NCBI GenBank assembly: GCA_002364755.1
Contig: DEZI01000027.1
Location: forward strand, 221,247 to 272,585
DNA length: 51,339 nucleotides
Direction of reading: 5' to 3'
Source of the DNA: Stenotrophomonas maltophilia
GTDB taxonomy: Bacteria; Pseudomonadota; Gammaproteobacteria; Xanthomonadales; Xanthomonadaceae
Under the pieces are notes generated by a model. It did no database searches. It was not told where the DNA came from and was given only the letters and a program-made list of their open reading frames with translations. This document shows, one piece after another, positions 44,192 to 51,339 of this stretch; position 1 is the stretch's first letter, and every line of letters starts with the position of its first letter. The position numbers were made by a program, and so were the translations under genes.

Positions 44192-47019
44192 GCCAGGACT
44201 ACAAGACCACCCTGAACCTGCCAGCCACCGAATTCCCGATGCGCGGCGACCTGCCCAAGCGCGAGCCGGGCATTCTGGCGCGGTGGGAAGCGCAGGGGCT
44301 CTACCAGCAGCTGCGTGACAACGCCGCCGGCCGCCCGCTGTTCGTGTTGCATGACGGCCCGCCGTACGCCAACGGCCGCATCCACCTGGGCCACGCGGTC
44401 AACAAGATCCTCAAGGACATCATCGTCAAGTCGCGCTACCTGGCCGGCTTCGATGCGCCCTACGTGCCGGGCTGGGATTGCCACGGCCTGCCGATCGAAA
44501 TCGCGGTGGAAAAGAAGTGGGGCAAGGTCGGTACCAAGCTCGACGCGGTCGAATTCCGGCAGAAGTGCCGTGAGTTCGCCGAAGAGCAGATCAACATCCA
44601 GCGCGCCGATTTCAAGCGCCTGGGCGTGACCGGCGACTGGGACAACCCGTACAAGACCCTGAGCTTCGATTTCGAGGCCAACGAGATCCGTGCGCTGGCC
44701 AAGGTCGTGGCCAACGGTCACCTGGTGCGTGGCGCCAAGCCGGTCTACTGGTGCTTCGACTGCGGCTCGGCACTGGCCGAGGCGGAAATCGAATACCAGG
44801 AAAAGGAATCGCCGGCGATCGACGTGGCCTACGCCGCGCGCGATGCGCAGGCCGTGGCCCAGGCCTTCGGCGTCAGCCTGCCGGGCGACGTCGAAGTGGC
44901 CGTGCCGATCTGGACCACCACCCCGTGGACGCTGCCGGCCTCGCTGGCGGTGTCGCTGGGCGCGGAGATCCGCTACGTGCTGGCCGAAGGCCCGGCGCAC
45001 AACGGCAAGCGCCGCTGGCTGGTGCTGGCCGCTGCCCTGGCCGAGCGCGCCCTGCAGCGCTATGGCGTCGAAAACGTGGTGCTGCACGGTGAAACAACCG
45101 GCGCGGCGCTGGAAAACCAGCTGCTGTCTCACCCGTTCTACCCGGAGCGCGAGATCCTGGTGCTCAACGGCGAACACGTGTCCGACGAGGACGGTACCGG
45201 TGCGGTGCACACCGCCCCCGGCCACGGCCAGGAAGACTACGTGGTCAGCCAGAAGTACGGCCTGCTGGACAAGTACAACGCCGGCCAGATCACCCCGGTC
45301 GACGGCCGTGGCGTGTACCTGGAATCGACCCCGCCGGCCGGTGATGTGGTGCTGGCAGGCCAGCACCTGTGGAAGGCGCAGGAGGCCATCGTCGGCGAGC
45401 TGCGCGACAGCGGCGCGCTGCTGGCCTTCCACCCGATCCGCCACAGCTACCCGCACTGCTGGCGCCACAAGACGCCGGTGGTGTTCCGCGCCACCCCGCA
45501 GTGGTTCATCTCGATGGACAAGGCCAACCTGCGCAACGATGCGCTGGCCGCCATCGATACCGTGGGCTGGTTCCCGAGCTGGGGCAAGGCGCGCATCCAG
45601 AGCATGGTCGACGGTCGCCCGGACTGGACCATCTCGCGCCAGCGCACCTGGGGCGTGCCGATCGCACTGTTCACCCATCGCCAGACCGGCGAGATCCACC
45701 CGCGCACGGTGGAGCTGATGCAGCAGGTCGCCGACCGCGTCGAAGCCGAGGGCATCGACGTGTGGTACTCGCTGGACGCGGCCGAACTGCTGGGCGCCGA
45801 AGCGGCCGACTACGAGAAGGTCACCGACATCCTCGACGTCTGGTTCGATTCGGGCGTCACCCATGAAGGCGTGCTGGCCGCGCGTGGCTTCGGCAAGCCG
45901 GCCGACCTGTACCTGGAAGGTTCCGACCAGCACCGCGGCTGGTTCCAGTCCTCGCTGCTGACCGGCGTGGCCATCGACCAGCGTGCCCCGTACAAGCAGT
46001 GCCTCACCCACGGTTTCACCGTGGACGAGCACGGCCGCAAGATGTCCAAGTCGCTGGGCAACGGCATCGAGCCGCAGGACATCATGAACAAGCTGGGCGC
46101 GGACATCCTGCGCCTGTGGATCGCCTCGGCGGACTACAGCAACGAAATGTCGCTGTCGCAGGAAATCCTCAAGCGCAACGCCGATGCCTACCGCCGCCTG
46201 CGCAACACCGCGCGCTTCCTGCTGGGCAACCTGGATGGTTTCGATCCGGCCCAGCACCTGCGCCCGCTGAACGAGATGGTCGCGCTGGACCGCTGGATCG
46301 TGCATCGCGCCTGGGAGCTGCAGGAAAAGATCAAGGCCGTGTTCGACAACTACAACATGGCCGAGATCGTCCAGCTGCTGCTGAACTTCTGCAGCGTGGA
46401 CCTGGGCTCGCTGTACCTGGACGTGACCAAGGACCGCCTGTACACGATGCCGACCGATTCGCACGGTCGTCGTTCGGCACAGAGCGCGATGTACCACATC
46501 GCCGAAGCGTTCACCCGCTGGATCGCGCCGATTCTGACCTTCACCGCCGACGAGCTGTGGGGCTACCTGCCGGGCGAGCGTGCCGAGCACGTGCTGTTCA
46601 CCACCTGGTACGACGGCCTGGCGCCGCTGCCGGCCGATGCCCAGCTCAATGCCGCTGATTTCGATCAGCTGCTGGCCGTGCGCGAGCAGGTCGCCAAGGT
46701 CCTCGAGCCGATGCGCGCCAACGGTGCGATCGGTGCTGCGCTGGAAGCGGAAATCACCATCGCCGCCAGCGAAGAGCAGGCCGCGAAGTGGCAGCCGCTG
46801 GCCGATGAACTGCGTTTCCTGTTCATCAGCGGCGACGTGCAGGTGCGCCCGGCGACCACCGACGAAGTGTTCGTCAGCGCCCAGCCGACACAGAAGAGCA
46901 AGTGCGTGCGCTGCTGGCACCACCGTGCCGACGTCGGCAGCAATGCCGACCACCCGGAACTGTGCGGCCGCTGCGCGGGCAACATCACCGGTGCTGGTGA
47001 AGTGCGGAGCTGGTTCTGA
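44188..47019 (+). CDS. ileS: Isoleucyl-tRNA synthetase
   Basis: A 943-aa class I synthetase. The HIGH-type motif is HLGH (66-69) in GRIHLGHAVN and the KMSKS loop is at 618-622. The editing domain lies between them (TTTPWTLPASL region). The C-terminal zinc finger has Cys906, Cys909, Cys926 and Cys929. It starts with GTG at 44188, inside the ribF stop (GTGA), and its stop overlaps the lspA start (TGATG). Zinc-finger type and length match the eubacterial IleS1 form, which is mupirocin-sensitive in other bacteria. Confidence 0.98.
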   Translation: MSQDYKTTLNLPATEFPMRGDLPKREPGILARWEAQGLYQQLRDNAAGRPLFVLHDGPPYANGRIHLGHAVNKILKDIIVKSRYLAGFDAPYVPGWDCHGLPIEIAVEKKWGKVGTKLDAVEFRQKCREFAEEQINIQRADFKRLGVTGDWDNPYKTLSFDFEANEIRALAKVVANGHLVRGAKPVYWCFDCGSALAEAEIEYQEKESPAIDVAYAARDAQAVAQAFGVSLPGDVEVAVPIWTTTPWTLPASLAVSLGAEIRYVLAEGPAHNGKRRWLVLAAALAERALQRYGVENVVLHGETTGAALENQLLSHPFYPEREILVLNGEHVSDEDGTGAVHTAPGHGQEDYVVSQKYGLLDKYNAGQITPVDGRGVYLESTPPAGDVVLAGQHLWKAQEAIVGELRDSGALLAFHPIRHSYPHCWRHKTPVVFRATPQWFISMDKANLRNDALAAIDTVGWFPSWGKARIQSMVDGRPDWTISRQRTWGVPIALFTHRQTGEIHPRTVELMQQVADRVEAEGIDVWYSLDAAELLGAEAADYEKVTDILDVWFDSGVTHEGVLAARGFGKPADLYLEGSDQHRGWFQSSLLTGVAIDQRAPYKQCLTHGFTVDEHGRKMSKSLGNGIEPQDIMNKLGADILRLWIASADYSNEMSLSQEILKRNADAYRRLRNTARFLLGNLDGFDPAQHLRPLNEMVALDRWIVHRAWELQEKIKAVFDNYNMAEIVQLLLNFCSVDLGSLYLDVTKDRLYTMPTDSHGRRSAQSAMYHIAEAFTRWIAPILTFTADELWGYLPGERAEHVLFTTWYDGLAPLPADAQLNAADFDQLLAVREQVAKVLEPMRANGAIGAALEAEITIAASEEQAAKWQPLADELRFLFISGDVQVRPATTDEVFVSAQPTQKSKCVRCWHHRADVGSNADHPELCGRCAGNITGAGEVRSWF

Positions 47020-47543
47020 TGGCCGCGCCCCGTCCGCATCCGAACGCCCTGGTCTGGCTGCTGCTGTCGGCCGCCATCATCGGCCTGGACCAGTGGTCCA
47101 AGGCCTGGGTGCTGTCGAGCCTGCCGGAGTTCCAGCCGGTGGTGGTCATCGACGGCTTCTGGAACTGGTACCGCACCTACAACACCGGTGCAGCGTTCAG
47201 TTTCCTGAGCGATGCTGGTGGCTGGCAGAAGCACCTCTTCACCGTGCTGGCCATCGCCATCAGCGCCCTGATGGCGTGGTGGCTGCGCGCCACCGCCCGT
47301 GGCAACTGGAAGGCGGCGGTCCCGTACGCGCTGATCATCGGCGGTGCCATCGGCAACGTGATCGACCGCCAGGTGCACGGTCACGTGGTCGATTTCATCC
47401 AGTGGTATATCGGTGACCATGTCTGGCCGGCGTTCAACTTGGCCGACTCGGCCATCGTGGTCGGTGCCGTGGGCATCGCCCTGTTTGGCCTGTTCGACGG
47501 CAAGTCCGCCAAAAAGGCGGATAATGCCACCCCGAAACCGTAA
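47019..47543 (+). CDS. lspA: Lipoprotein signal peptidase II
   Basis: A 174-aa inner-membrane protein with four helices. It cleaves signal peptides of prolipoproteins after lipid attachment. Catalytic aspartates lie in NVIDRQVHGHVVDFI and FNLADSAIVVGA. The NTGAAFSFLSDAGGWQ stretch is also typical. Overlaps ileS by one base and is followed by ispH after 27 nt. Confidence 0.97.
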   Translation: MAAPRPHPNALVWLLLSAAIIGLDQWSKAWVLSSLPEFQPVVVIDGFWNWYRTYNTGAAFSFLSDAGGWQKHLFTVLAIAISALMAWWLRATARGNWKAAVPYALIIGGAIGNVIDRQVHGHVVDFIQWYIGDHVWPAFNLADSAIVVGAVGIALFGLFDGKSAKKADNATPKP

Positions 47544-47570
47544 GCCGGCCGCTGCCGGGAGACTGAACTG

Positions 47571-48521
47571 ATGGATGTGCTGCTCGCCAACCCGCGTGGT
47601 TTCTGTGCCGGTGTCGATCGTGCGATCGAGATCGTCAAGCGCGCGATCGAAACGCTGGGCGCGCCCATCTACGTTCGCCATGAAGTGGTGCACAACCGCT
47701 TCGTGGTCGACGACCTGAAGCAGCGCGGCGCGATCTTCGTCGAGGAACTCGATGAAGTGCCGGACAACAACACGGTCATCTTCAGCGCGCACGGCGTCTC
47801 CCAGGCCGTGCGCCAGGAAGCCGACCGTCGTGGCCTGAAAGTGTTCGACGCCACCTGCCCGCTGGTGACCAAGGTTCACTTCGAAGTGGCCCGCCACTGC
47901 CGTGCCGGCCGTGACGTGGTGCTGATCGGCCACGCCGGTCACCCGGAAGTGGAAGGCACCATGGGCCAGTGGAACCGCGAAGCCGGTACCGGCCAGATCT
48001 ACCTGGTCGAGGACGTGGAGCAGGTCGCCACGCTGGAAATCAACCAGCCGACGAACTTCGCCTACACCACCCAGACCACGCTGTCGGTGGATGACACGCG
48101 CGGCATCATCGAGGCGCTGCGCGAGCGGTTCCCGGAGATGCAGGGCCCGAAGAACGACGACATCTGCTACGCCACCCAGAACCGCCAGGACGCCGTGCGC
48201 GATCTGGCCAAGCGCTGCGAGCTGGTGCTGGTGGTGGGTTCGCCGAACAGCTCCAATTCCAACCGCCTGAGTGAGCTGGCCCGCCGCGAAGGCGTGGAGA
48301 GCTACCTGATCGACGGCGCGCACGAGATCGACCCGCGCTGGGTGGAAGGCAAGCAGCACATCGGCGTGACCGCCGGTGCCTCGGCACCGCAGGTGCTGGT
48401 GGATGGCGTGCTGGCCCGCCTGGCCGAACTGGGTGCCAACGGCGTGGGCGAGCTGGACGGCGAGCCGGAATCGATGGTGTTCGCGCTGCCGAAGGAACTG
48501 CGGCTGCGGTTGGTGGATTGA
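47571..48521 (+). CDS. ispH: 4-hydroxy-3-methylbut-2-enyl diphosphate reductase IspH
   Basis: A 316-aa iron-sulfur enzyme that makes IPP and DMAPP in the last step of the MEP isoprenoid pathway. The three cluster cysteines are in NPRGFCAGVDRA (Cys12), ATCPLVTKVH and DICYATQNRQ. The conserved SAHGVS and GSPNSSNSNRL motifs are present. It ends the murJ-ribF-ileS-lspA-ispH run and is followed by SMAG elements. Confidence 0.97.
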   Translation: MDVLLANPRGFCAGVDRAIEIVKRAIETLGAPIYVRHEVVHNRFVVDDLKQRGAIFVEELDEVPDNNTVIFSAHGVSQAVRQEADRRGLKVFDATCPLVTKVHFEVARHCRAGRDVVLIGHAGHPEVEGTMGQWNREAGTGQIYLVEDVEQVATLEINQPTNFAYTTQTTLSVDDTRGIIEALRERFPEMQGPKNDDICYATQNRQDAVRDLAKRCELVLVVGSPNSSNSNRLSELARREGVESYLIDGAHEIDPRWVEGKQHIGVTAGASAPQVLVDGVLARLAELGANGVGELDGEPESMVFALPKELRLRLVD

Positions 48522-48536
48522 CTGCGGAAGGTGCTT

Positions 48537-48636
48537 CGCCGGGCATGGCCCGGCGCTACCGGCTGCATGTCATCCACGCATGGCGTAGAAAGGGCATCGC
48601 CTGTCCGCGGCAGTAGATCCACGCCATGCGTGGATG
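48537..48636. repeat. SMAG elements after ispH
   Basis: An inverted GCCGGGC-type copy ending in CTAC (48537-48559), a degenerate ATCCACGCATGGCGTAG piece (about 48571-48590) and a GTAG-headed ATCCACGCCATGCGTGGAT element (48613-48636). Confidence 0.87.
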
Positions 48637-48737
48637 AGCTCTCACCGATGAACCTCGGCCATTACGGAAAATCTGTACCTGGCAGCATGAGGGCTACTAC
48701 GATGCGAGGCATCCTCGCTGATTTCGTGAGAGTGCCA

Positions 48738-49289
48738 GTGAAGTCATTGCTGATCCTGTCTTCGCTCATTCCCCTCGCAGCGGTTGCAGCGACACCTTCT
48801 TCTCAAGCATGGAGTCCCGCTGCAAGCGCTTCGCAGCTGGCAGCGCTGGATTACATCGAGAGGCTGGAGGTGGCGCGAAGCGCAGGGCCGCAGGCCGCCG
48901 CTGATGCGTTGGGTATCGAGAGCGGCTCCGGCGCGGACGCTGCGTCGGTCTCTGGGATCGCCCGGAATTTCGGTGGTATTGAACTTGCTGCCGAGCTTTC
49001 ACAACAATCAGGCCAGACCGTGATCGTCGTGAAAGCATCGGGCGGGTGTGTCGAGCGGGAGAATGCGAGGGCGAAACTGGCACTCGGCAGGATCGTATGG
49101 GCTCCGCTGGCCGATTCCCTTGCGCCGGTAATAGGTTATGCGCACTTCCAGGGAGGCTCGGCGTCGACGGTATTTTTCGATGCAACCGGCTCAAGGTGTT
49201 TGACCGGTGTCAGGATCGAAGATCCGGCGAGATTGAAGGCGGCCATTGAGGCGGCTGGGAAAGAAGAGGCGTCGAATCAGCTTCCGTGA
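48738..49289 (+). CDS. Small exported protein of unknown function
   Basis: About 183 aa, not recognised. If it starts at GTG 48738, the first residues (M)KSLLILSSLIPLAAVAA form a clean signal peptide, and GAGAG lies five bases upstream. ATGs at 48702, 48687 and 48648 are also in frame but would put charged residues ahead of the signal. The mature part has one or two cysteines (ASGGCVEREN, GSRCLTG) that could pair. Base composition and codon use look less biased than in neighbouring genes, suggesting recent arrival or weak expression. Confidence 0.6.
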   Translation: MKSLLILSSLIPLAAVAATPSSQAWSPAASASQLAALDYIERLEVARSAGPQAAADALGIESGSGADAASVSGIARNFGGIELAAELSQQSGQTVIVVKASGGCVERENARAKLALGRIVWAPLADSLAPVIGYAHFQGGSASTVFFDATGSRCLTGVRIEDPARLKAAIEAAGKEEASNQLP

Positions 49290-49391
49290 TGGATGTGCCT
49301 CAATAGTTCTCTCGACCATGACCTTCGGCCATGGGGCTGGGCACGCTACAGGCCTAGCATCAAAGGTTCTACCGTAGCTGGAACCTGCCTG

Positions 49392-51275
49392 ATGAAGACC
49401 CGTGCCCTGGTGATGTCCGTGCTGTTCGCGCTGGCTGCCACGCCTGCGCTGGCGCAGACCTCGCCGCCGGGCGACGCCGCGGCCCCTGGCCTGCTGCGCA
49501 TCGATGTAGATGCACGTGACCTTGCCCGTCGCATTTTCAAGGTGACCGCCACCGTGCCGGTCACGCCCGGTCCGGTCACTCTGCTGTACCCGCAGTGGAT
49601 CCCCGGCAACCATTCGCCCACCGGCCCGATCGACAAGCTGGCCGGCCTGCGCGTGACCGCCAACGGCAAGCCGCTGGCCTGGCAGCGCGACCAGTTCAAT
49701 GTCTATGCGTTCAAGGTGGACGTGCCCGACGGTGTCAGCGAGATCGTCGCCTACTTCGATTTCCTCTCCTCGCAGGGCGGCAGCCAGGGTCGTGTGGTGA
49801 TGACTCCGGAAATGCTCAACCTGCAGTGGAACGCCAACTCGCTGTATCCGGCCGGCGTCGATGCGCGCAACCTGCAGGCGCAGGCCAGCGTGACGCTGCC
49901 CAAGGGCTGGGGCTATGCCACCGCACTGGAAACCGCGCGCCGCGATGGCGACACCGTGGTGTTCAAGCCGATCTCCTATGACCACCTGGTCGATTCGCCG
50001 CTGTTTGCCGGCGAGCACCACCAGCGCATCGACCTCGACCCGGGCGCGAAGGTGCCGGTGCACCTGAATGTGTTCGCCGACGACGCCAAGTCGCTGAAGC
50101 CGACCGACGAACAGATCAAGCTGCACCGCGCGCTGGTGCAGCAGGCCGACAAGCTGTACGGCGCACGCCACTACGATCACTACGAATTTCTGCTGGCCCT
50201 GACCGACCGCCTCGGCGGCATCGGCCTGGAACACCACCGGTCCAGCGAGAACAGCGCCGCGCCCGGCTACTTCACCGAGTGGGACAGCAACGCGTGGATG
50301 CGCGACCTGCTGCCGCACGAGTACACCCACTCCTGGAACGGCAAGTACCGTCGCGGCGCGGACCTGGCCACCGCCAATTTCAACGTACCGATGGGCGACA
50401 GCCTGCTGTGGGTGTACGAGGGCCAGACCCAGTTCTGGGGTCAGGTGCTGGCCGCGCGCTCGGGCCTGTGGTCGAACGAGCAGACCCGCGACATGCTGGC
50501 CAACGTGGCGGCGACCTATGATCGTGGCCGCCCGGGCCTGGCGTGGCGCGCGCTGCAGGACACCACCAACGACCCGACCATCGCCCAGCGACGTGGGCTG
50601 GCCTACCGCAACTACCAGATGAGCGAGGACTACTACTCCGGCGGGCAGATGCTGTGGCTGGAAGTGGAAGGCAAGCTGCGCGCGCTGAGCGGCAACCGCC
50701 GCAGCCTGGATGATTTCGCGCGCGCCTTCTTCGGCGTCGGCAATGGCGATTGGGACGTCAAGCCGTACGCCTTCGAGGATGTGGTGACGACCCTCAACGG
50801 CATCGCACCGTACGACTGGGCCAGCTTCCTGCGGCAGCGCCTGGACGGGCATGGTTCGCTGACCGGTGGCCTGGAGCTGGCGGGCTGGAAGCTGGCCTAC
50901 CGCGATACGCCGAACGAGGCCTACAAGGCGCAGGAAAAGCGCGCCAAGGCCGCGCTGCTGGCGTACTCGCTGGGTGCCACCGTGCTCGACACCGGCGTGG
51001 TCGGCGATGTGATCTGGGACAGCCCGGCCTTCAACGCCGGCCTGGCACCGGGCATGAAGGTGATTGCCGTGGGTGGCCGCGAGTACAGCAGCGAGCGCCT
51101 GAAGGAGGCGGTCTCTGCCGCGGCCAGGGACAAGGCGCCGATCGTGCTGCTGGTCAAGCAGTTCGATCGCATCGGTACGATGAACATCGATTACCACGGG
51201 GGCCTGCAGTACCCGGTGCTGGAGCGCATCGCCGGCAAGCCGGACCGCCTTGCCGAGCTGTGGAAGGCGCGATGA
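49392..51275 (+). CDS. Exported M61-family metallopeptidase with PDZ domain
   Basis: A 627-aa secreted peptidase related to glycyl aminopeptidases (M61). It has a signal peptide (residues 1-21, ending ALA) and an N-terminal beta-rich domain (about 35-190). The catalytic domain carries HEYTH at 309-313 and WVYEGQTQ, whose Glu is the third zinc ligand. A PDZ-like module follows near the C-terminus (TGVVGDVIWDSPAFNAGLAPGM...). Likely removes N-terminal residues from peptides in the periplasm. ATG 49392 is preferred over an earlier one that would precede the signal peptide by 33 residues. Confidence 0.92.
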   Translation: MKTRALVMSVLFALAATPALAQTSPPGDAAAPGLLRIDVDARDLARRIFKVTATVPVTPGPVTLLYPQWIPGNHSPTGPIDKLAGLRVTANGKPLAWQRDQFNVYAFKVDVPDGVSEIVAYFDFLSSQGGSQGRVVMTPEMLNLQWNANSLYPAGVDARNLQAQASVTLPKGWGYATALETARRDGDTVVFKPISYDHLVDSPLFAGEHHQRIDLDPGAKVPVHLNVFADDAKSLKPTDEQIKLHRALVQQADKLYGARHYDHYEFLLALTDRLGGIGLEHHRSSENSAAPGYFTEWDSNAWMRDLLPHEYTHSWNGKYRRGADLATANFNVPMGDSLLWVYEGQTQFWGQVLAARSGLWSNEQTRDMLANVAATYDRGRPGLAWRALQDTTNDPTIAQRRGLAYRNYQMSEDYYSGGQMLWLEVEGKLRALSGNRRSLDDFARAFFGVGNGDWDVKPYAFEDVVTTLNGIAPYDWASFLRQRLDGHGSLTGGLELAGWKLAYRDTPNEAYKAQEKRAKAALLAYSLGATVLDTGVVGDVIWDSPAFNAGLAPGMKVIAVGGREYSSERLKEAVSAAARDKAPIVLLVKQFDRIGTMNIDYHGGLQYPVLERIAGKPDRLAELWKAR

Positions 51276-51288
51276 TGTGGTGATTTCT

Positions 51289-51339
51289 GTAGAGTCGACC
51301 GTTGGTCGACTGCCTTTGGCAGAAGCAGCCGAGCATGGC
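51289..51339. repeat. SMAG pair cut by the window end
   Basis: A GTAG-headed element with a GAGTCGACCGTTGGTCGACTG stem (51289-51312, core changed from the copy at 40959) and the start of an inverted GCAGCCGAGCATGGC element that runs off the window. Confidence 0.8.

Noticed and set aside
43912..46953. 1013-aa open frame on the minus strand
   Set aside because: Antisense to ileS and ribF, which carry all their motifs; no independent evidence.

Overview
The window looks like chromosomal DNA of Stenotrophomonas, most likely the S. maltophilia complex. The evidence is its high G+C, its typical xanthomonad housekeeping gene order, and at least 15 short palindromes headed by GTAG. These match the repeat family known in this genus as SMAG (GTAG-type REP) elements. 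I saw no rRNA, tRNA, CRISPR array, prophage or insertion sequence. This is a species-core stretch with some lineage-specific genes.

Layout. 1-94 is a fold-back repeat. 167-1844 is a divergent pair, an ArgP-like regulator and an ArgO/LysE-like exporter. 2.0-13.8 kb is a peptide-use cluster: two tandem S9 peptidases that share a hairpin leader, a POT peptide transporter, a DUF1624 membrane protein, an OPT transporter and a third S9 peptidase. 13.9-15.7 kb holds a DUF819 membrane protein and a small HExxH protein. 15.7-18.2 kb is a GNAT-minC-minD-minE operon (minus strand). 18.35-20.2 kb is a DesK-like two-component system. 20.4-22.9 kb holds a membrane-anchored SRPBCC/GyrI-like protein, DUF423 and an M15 peptidase. 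22.9-26.1 kb is a five-gene minus-strand operon: SPFH, Arc-like RHH, DUF4177, alpha/beta hydrolase and a PH-domain protein, with a perfect GATATC palindrome at its head.

From 26.2 kb come purT, an exported EEP-family phosphodiesterase, the Bpt/Ate transferase, a secreted five-EF-hand protein and an ECF sigma factor fused to a membrane domain. Next are a DUF2007-like protein, a TesB thioesterase, an enoyl-CoA hydratase, a PCu(A)C copper chaperone, a protein of unknown function, a hotdog thioesterase and uvrA. 38.9-48.5 kb is the conserved housekeeping block rplU-rpmA-obgE, rpsT (opposite strand), then murJ-ribF-ileS-lspA-ispH with stop/start overlaps. The window ends with a small secreted protein of unknown function and an M61 peptidase.

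The main themes are peptide uptake and degradation (three S9, one M61, one M15, POT, OPT) and envelope or cell-division functions. The most interesting unexplained parts are the SPFH-RHH-DUF4177-hydrolase-PH operon with its operator-like palindrome, the sigma factor with a built-in membrane domain, and the matching leader hairpins before the tandem peptidases.
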